Positions 60,629 to 64,000 of a stretch of 64,000 bases of DNA are shown piece by piece. This stretch comes from CADEDV01 sp964412375 (lineage in GTDB: Bacteria > Bacteroidota > Bacteroidia > Chitinophagales > Chitinophagaceae), in contig CAYPOD010000015.1 of the NCBI GenBank assembly GCA_964412375.1, forward strand, positions 10,078 to 74,077, in the 5' to 3' direction. A program made the translations under genes and the position numbers. The notes under the pieces are model-generated. The model did not search any database. It was not told the origin of the DNA and saw only the letters and a list, made by a program, of their open reading frames with translations. Every line of letters starts with the position of its first letter. Within the stretch, counting starts at the first letter, position 1.

Positions 60629-61789
60629 ATGGCTGATATATTGATCATTGATGATGAAAAGGCGATCCGGAAGACCCTCACAGAAATTCTTTCGTTTGAA
60701 GGATACAAGATTGAAGAAGCGGCAGACGGGGAAGAAGGGTTGAAAAAGTTTAAGGAAAAGACTTATGATGTGGTGCTTTGCGATATTAAAATGCCCAAAC
60801 TAGATGGTATTGAGTTCCTGCAAAAAGCAGGAGAATCCAATCCTGATGTGCCCATCATCATGATATCAGGCCATGGCAACATTGAAACTGCCGTAGAAGC
60901 CGTAAAAAAAGGCGCTTACGATTACATTTCCAAGCCACCCGACCTGAACCGCCTGCTAATCACCATTCGCAATGCAATGGACAAAAGCAGCCTGGTGACA
61001 GAAACCAAGGTGCTGAAACGCAAAGTGAGCCGGGTTCAGGAAATGATAGGTGATTCGGGCCCGATCAGAAAAATAAAAGAAACCATTGAAAAAGTGGCCC
61101 CGACAGATGCCCGTATTCTCATCACCGGTGAAAACGGGGTGGGAAAAGAACTGGTGGCCCGCTGGATTCATGAAAAAAGTAACAGGTCTTCCGGTCCGAT
61201 GATTGAAGTAAACTGTGCAGCCATTCCCAGCGAATTGATTGAAAGCGAACTGTTCGGGCATGAAAAGGGATCTTTTACTTCAGCCATTAAACAAAGAATC
61301 GGAAAGTTTGAATCGGCCAGTGGCGGCACTCTTTTTCTGGATGAGATTGGCGACATGAGCCCGAATGCCCAGGCCAAAGTACTAAGAGCCTTGCAGGAAG
61401 GTAAAATAACCAGGGTTGGAGCCGATAAAGACATCAATGTGGATGTAAGGGTGATTGCTGCAACCAACAAAGACCTCCTGCAAGAAGTGGAGGCAAAAAA
61501 TTTCCGCCTTGATCTGTATCACCGTCTTAGCGTCATACTTATTCATGTTCCTTCTCTCAACGAACGCAGGGAAGATATCCCATTGCTGGTTGACCAATTC
61601 CTCGATGATATTTGTGTCGATTACGGCACAGCCCGTAAAAATATAGATGATGATGCCATCAAATTACTGGAACAATACAACTGGACAGGAAATATCCGTG
61701 AGTTAAGGAATGTGGTCGAAAGGTTGGTGATTCTTTCCGGCAAAACCATAACGGCAGAAGACGTGAACAATTATGTGATGCCGAAGTAA
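60629..61789 (+). CDS. Sigma-54-type (NtrC family) response regulator without DNA-binding domain
   Basis: 386 residues. Receiver domain with D8, D9, phospho-accepting D52 (CDIKMPKLDG) and K102. AAA+ domain about 139-370: Walker A GENGVGKE (167-174), the sigma-54 contact loop reads GSFTSA (214-219; family GAFTGA), Walker B GGTLFLDEI, arginine-finger region FRLDLYHRLSV and sensor II NWTGNIRELR. It ends shortly after, at about 386, where NtrC proteins continue with a Fis-type HTH. It may act through partner proteins or without specific DNA binding. No histidine kinase is adjacent. Confidence 0.9.
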   Translation: MADILIIDDEKAIRKTLTEILSFEGYKIEEAADGEEGLKKFKEKTYDVVLCDIKMPKLDGIEFLQKAGESNPDVPIIMISGHGNIETAVEAVKKGAYDYISKPPDLNRLLITIRNAMDKSSLVTETKVLKRKVSRVQEMIGDSGPIRKIKETIEKVAPTDARILITGENGVGKELVARWIHEKSNRSSGPMIEVNCAAIPSELIESELFGHEKGSFTSAIKQRIGKFESASGGTLFLDEIGDMSPNAQAKVLRALQEGKITRVGADKDINVDVRVIAATNKDLLQEVEAKNFRLDLYHRLSVILIHVPSLNERREDIPLLVDQFLDDICVDYGTARKNIDDDAIKLLEQYNWTGNIRELRNVVERLVILSGKTITAEDVNNYVMPK

Positions 61790-61798
61790 GCGCAACTG

Positions 61799-62569
61799 TC
61801 AGGCAGTATTGTTTTTTCCCAGTTCTATATCATTGACAAAAGTAATCACTTCTTCCAGCGAACGTAGGTGGCTTAGGTTTGCCGGCTGTGTCCGGATGCA
61901 ATTGCTTGCCGGACCCGAAATGATGATGTGCTGTTCCGGGAAAACACGGCAAACGGAACAGATAAACTCATTGAGCTTAGCNNNNNNNNNNNNNNNNNNN
62001 NNNNNNNNNNNNNNNNNNNNNNNNNNNNNNNNNNNNNNNNNNNNNNNNNNNNNNNNNNNNNNNNNNNNNNNNNNNNNNNNNGCACTGATGATCTTTTTAC
62101 GAATCAGATTACTCGAAAAATGCTCCTGCGCAGGTATTACATGGTTGGTCATCCACAACAGTCCAATTTTTTGCAAAAAAGGATAGAACACATATAAAGC
62201 CGTTTCTTCTACACCTATCCTGTCAAGCAGGTCATTACAAACCCTTTCAAAGGACACTTTATCAAAAGAAATGCTGGCTTCCGTGAGCTGATGAACATAA
62301 ATTTCATAGTTGCAGGGCTGTGGCTTGATCTTGTCAATTTCATCCTGTATAGCATCGGGGCTCATAGCAGCTATACGGGAAATCTTATACCCATGATGGT
62401 ATAAAAAGGAAATGCGCAACAACACTTTGAGATCATCGCAGTCATAAGTACGGTGACTGCTTTCTTTTCGTTTTGGTGTGAAAAGCTGGTACCGCTGTTC
62501 CCAAATCCTCAGCGTATGTGCTTTAATGCCGCATAAATTCTCTATATCCCGGATACTGAACTGGTTCAT
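61799..62569 (-). CDS. MerR-family regulator with B12-type sensor domain, interrupted by the assembly gap
   Basis: The N-terminal MerR HTH (FSIRDIENLCGIKAHTLRIWEQRYQLF) is followed by a helical sensor with W139-x9-E149-H150 (LLWMTNHVIPAQEHFSS), which matches the WX9EH motif that contacts adenosylcobalamin in CarH/LitR light-sensing regulators. A C-terminal segment (LNEFICSVCRVFPEQHIIISG) fits the end of a Rossmann-like B12-binding domain. The run of 100 N (61982-62081) removes the part that would hold the cobalt-binding His. The start is the ATG at 62569. The total length with true sequence cannot be stated. Confidence 0.78.
   Translation of the reverse strand: MNQFSIRDIENLCGIKAHTLRIWEQRYQLFTPKRKESSHRTYDCDDLKVLLRISFLYHHGYKISRIAAMSPDAIQDEIDKIKPQPCNYEIYVHQLTEASISFDKVSFERVCNDLLDRIGVEETALYVFYPFLQKIGLLWMTNHVIPAQEHFSSNLIRKKIISXXXXXXXXXXXXXXXXXXXXXXXXXXXXXXXXXXAKLNEFICSVCRVFPEQHIIISGPASNCIRTQPANLSHLRSLEEVITFVNDIELGKNNTA
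61982..62081. other. Run of 100 N (assembly gap)
   Basis: Exactly 100 ambiguous bases inside the MerR gene. The round length suggests a scaffolding placeholder, so the true distance is unknown. The frame is open on both sides, but that does not prove the spacing is right. Confidence 0.98.
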
Positions 62570-62702
62570 ATTTCTAACTAAAATTATCAATCTTCCACTT
62601 AAAATGAAAAAACTCCGCTGGTTTGGTTTAGCAAAACTTTGAACGATTATATTTTGGCAGGCAGATATTTATGATATTTTTGTCGCTATTAAAAGCAGGC
62701 CC

Positions 62703-64000
62703 ATGCCCTTACAACACATATTAATCGTTTATCTGATTGGAACATTGATTGTATTCCTTCCTTCCTTTGGCTTTGCAAAACTCTTTGTAAAAGCAGGGGC
62801 GCCAGCCTGGAAAGCCTATATCCCTTTTTATAATACCTGGGTGATGCAGGAACTGGCCCACAGGCCCAAGCACTGGGTATTCTGGCAGTTCATCCCGGTT
62901 GTAGGATGGTTCATCAGCCCCGGGATCTTTATAGAATTTGCCAAAGTATTCGGACGATTTTCACTGGGACAACACACATTGGCATCCCTGTTTGCTCCTT
63001 TCTATTTTCCTTACCTGGCATATAAGGAGAACCCCAAATTTATAGGCCCGGAAGCAGTAAAAAAGCATAAAAAACAAGGTTGGAGAGAGTGGGTGGATGC
63101 TGCGATATTCGCTGTAGTGGCCGCCACGCTGATCCGTACTTTTATTTTTGAAGCATATACGATTCCAACCGGATCAATGGAAAAAACCCTGCTGGTAAGG
63201 GATTTTCTTTTTGTAAGCAAACTCAGTTATGGCCCAAGGATTCCTAACACACCACTTTCTTTTCCCTTTGTGCATAATTATATGCCGGTGCTGAATACAA
63301 AATCCTATTCTGAATCCATTAAACTGCCTTACACCCGCTGGTTTGCTTCTTCGCCTAAAAGGGGAGATGTAGTGGTATTTAATTTCCCGGAAGGAGATAC
63401 AGTGATCCATAAAGAAGGCTATGAATCAGCACAACCGTATTACGATTTTGTAAGGGCCCGTGGCCGGGAAAATGTATGGAGAGACCCGGAACTAAAACCC
63501 ATTGTAGCGCATCCGGTTGACAAAACGGATAATTATATCAAACGATGTGTGGCCGTTGCCGGTGATATGATTGAAGTGAGAAATGGTGTAGCCTATATAG
63601 ACGGCAAGCAGGAAAACATTCCTCCCTATTCAGAAATGTCCTACACGGTCACCACCAATCGTTTTCTTGACCAGGATATCATGAAAGAAGAATATGGAAT
63701 CGATTATGATAAAGGCGAATATTTCGCAACTGGTCAAAGACCCAATGAATACAGAATGCTGCTTACGGCAAAGGCCAAAGAAAAAATGATGCAATCCGGG
63801 CTTATCATATCCATTCAGCCGGATGTGGAGCCGCCGGGCAACGGCAGGAATTTATTCCCGCATGATGGCCGTCATCAATGGTCAAGAGATAATTACGGGC
63901 CTGTGTGGATACCGAAGAAAGGCGCAACGGTACAACTCAATGATTCAACCTTTGCGCTATACGAAAGAAGTATCCGGGTTTATGAGAAAAATGATTTTTA
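62703..64000 (+). CDS. lepB: Signal peptidase I (3' end beyond window)
   Basis: Open for 432 codons to the window edge. Two N-terminal membrane stretches (about 5-28 and 56-82), then an additional hydrophobic segment (about 131-150) and the catalytic PTGSMEKTLL with Ser158. The general-base Lys280 lies in NYIKRCVAVAGD. The motif order identifies leader peptidase, which cleaves Sec signal peptides at the outer face of the inner membrane. The spacing between Ser and Lys (122 residues) is large, which is common in this phylum as I know it. The C-terminus is missing here. Confidence 0.92.
   Translation, partial: MPLQHILIVYLIGTLIVFLPSFGFAKLFVKAGAPAWKAYIPFYNTWVMQELAHRPKHWVFWQFIPVVGWFISPGIFIEFAKVFGRFSLGQHTLASLFAPFYFPYLAYKENPKFIGPEAVKKHKKQGWREWVDAAIFAVVAATLIRTFIFEAYTIPTGSMEKTLLVRDFLFVSKLSYGPRIPNTPLSFPFVHNYMPVLNTKSYSESIKLPYTRWFASSPKRGDVVVFNFPEGDTVIHKEGYESAQPYYDFVRARGRENVWRDPELKPIVAHPVDKTDNYIKRCVAVAGDMIEVRNGVAYIDGKQENIPPYSEMSYTVTTNRFLDQDIMKEEYGIDYDKGEYFATGQRPNEYRMLLTAKAKEKMMQSGLIISIQPDVEPPGNGRNLFPHDGRHQWSRDNYGPVWIPKKGATVQLNDSTFALYERSIRVYEKNDF

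Noticed and set aside
61950..62110. Assembly gap as the insertion point of a mobile element
   Set aside because: The flanks are both MerR coding sequence; no inverted repeats or target duplications are visible.

Overview
This window looks like chromosomal DNA from a free-living member of the Bacteroidota, most likely Chitinophagaceae or a close relative. The family placement is inference. Direct support includes: a short primary sigma factor without region 1.1; many TAnnTTTG-type promoter elements and few Shine-Dalgarno sequences; outer-membrane TonB receptors with an N-terminal carboxypeptidase-regulatory domain; a type IX secretion (T9SS) C-terminal sorting domain; the GRIGCQ form of Lgt; and a thrS motif 2 of the kind I associate with this phylum. 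There is one run of 100 N (61982-62081). I see no phage, transposon, CRISPR array, rRNA or plasmid functions, so the region reads as core chromosome plus lineage-specific envelope genes.

Left part (1-18 kb): two secreted proteins of unknown role lead into thrS and infC. A YjbR-like protein and a large exported zinc protease then separate infC from rpmI-rplT, which have their own promoter and a folded leader. Next come a PLP decarboxylase of the arginine decarboxylase type, a small lipoprotein, an NTF2-like secreted protein, a small heat-shock protein, a bacilliredoxin, lgt, the primary sigma factor, trxB-folB, and a purC-lactonase pair.

Middle part (18-45 kb): a large TonB receptor is followed by an unusual three-gene group. 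It consists of two homologous membrane-anchored coiled-coil proteins on either side of an exported Ppx/GppA-like actin-fold protein. Then come holA, a lipoprotein, ribF, purM, ftsE, a cluster of two glycosyltransferases and a sugar oxidoreductase, an outer-membrane beta-barrel receptor, a DUF445 protein, tRNA-His, a tail-specific protease, a DinB-like protein, a PPP-type phosphatase, an Epd-like GAPDH paralogue, hutI-hutG and a TPR protein.

Right part (45-64 kb): an ABC-F ATPase, an RRM protein with a glycine-rich tail, an AraC-VOC-DUF6265-like group, a gamma-glutamyltransferase, a T9SS cargo protein and a related secreted protein, a thiolase, secreted proteins with internal duplications, pdhB, a sigma-54-type response regulator without a DNA-binding domain, a MerR regulator with a cobalamin-type WX9EH motif interrupted by the assembly gap, and the start of lepB.

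Most genes are monocistronic or in short operons separated by clear intrinsic terminators. The most interesting parts are the Ppx-like/coiled-coil group (20876-24258), the gapped MerR gene, the response regulator without an HTH, and the variant residues in Lgt and the GAPDH paralogue.
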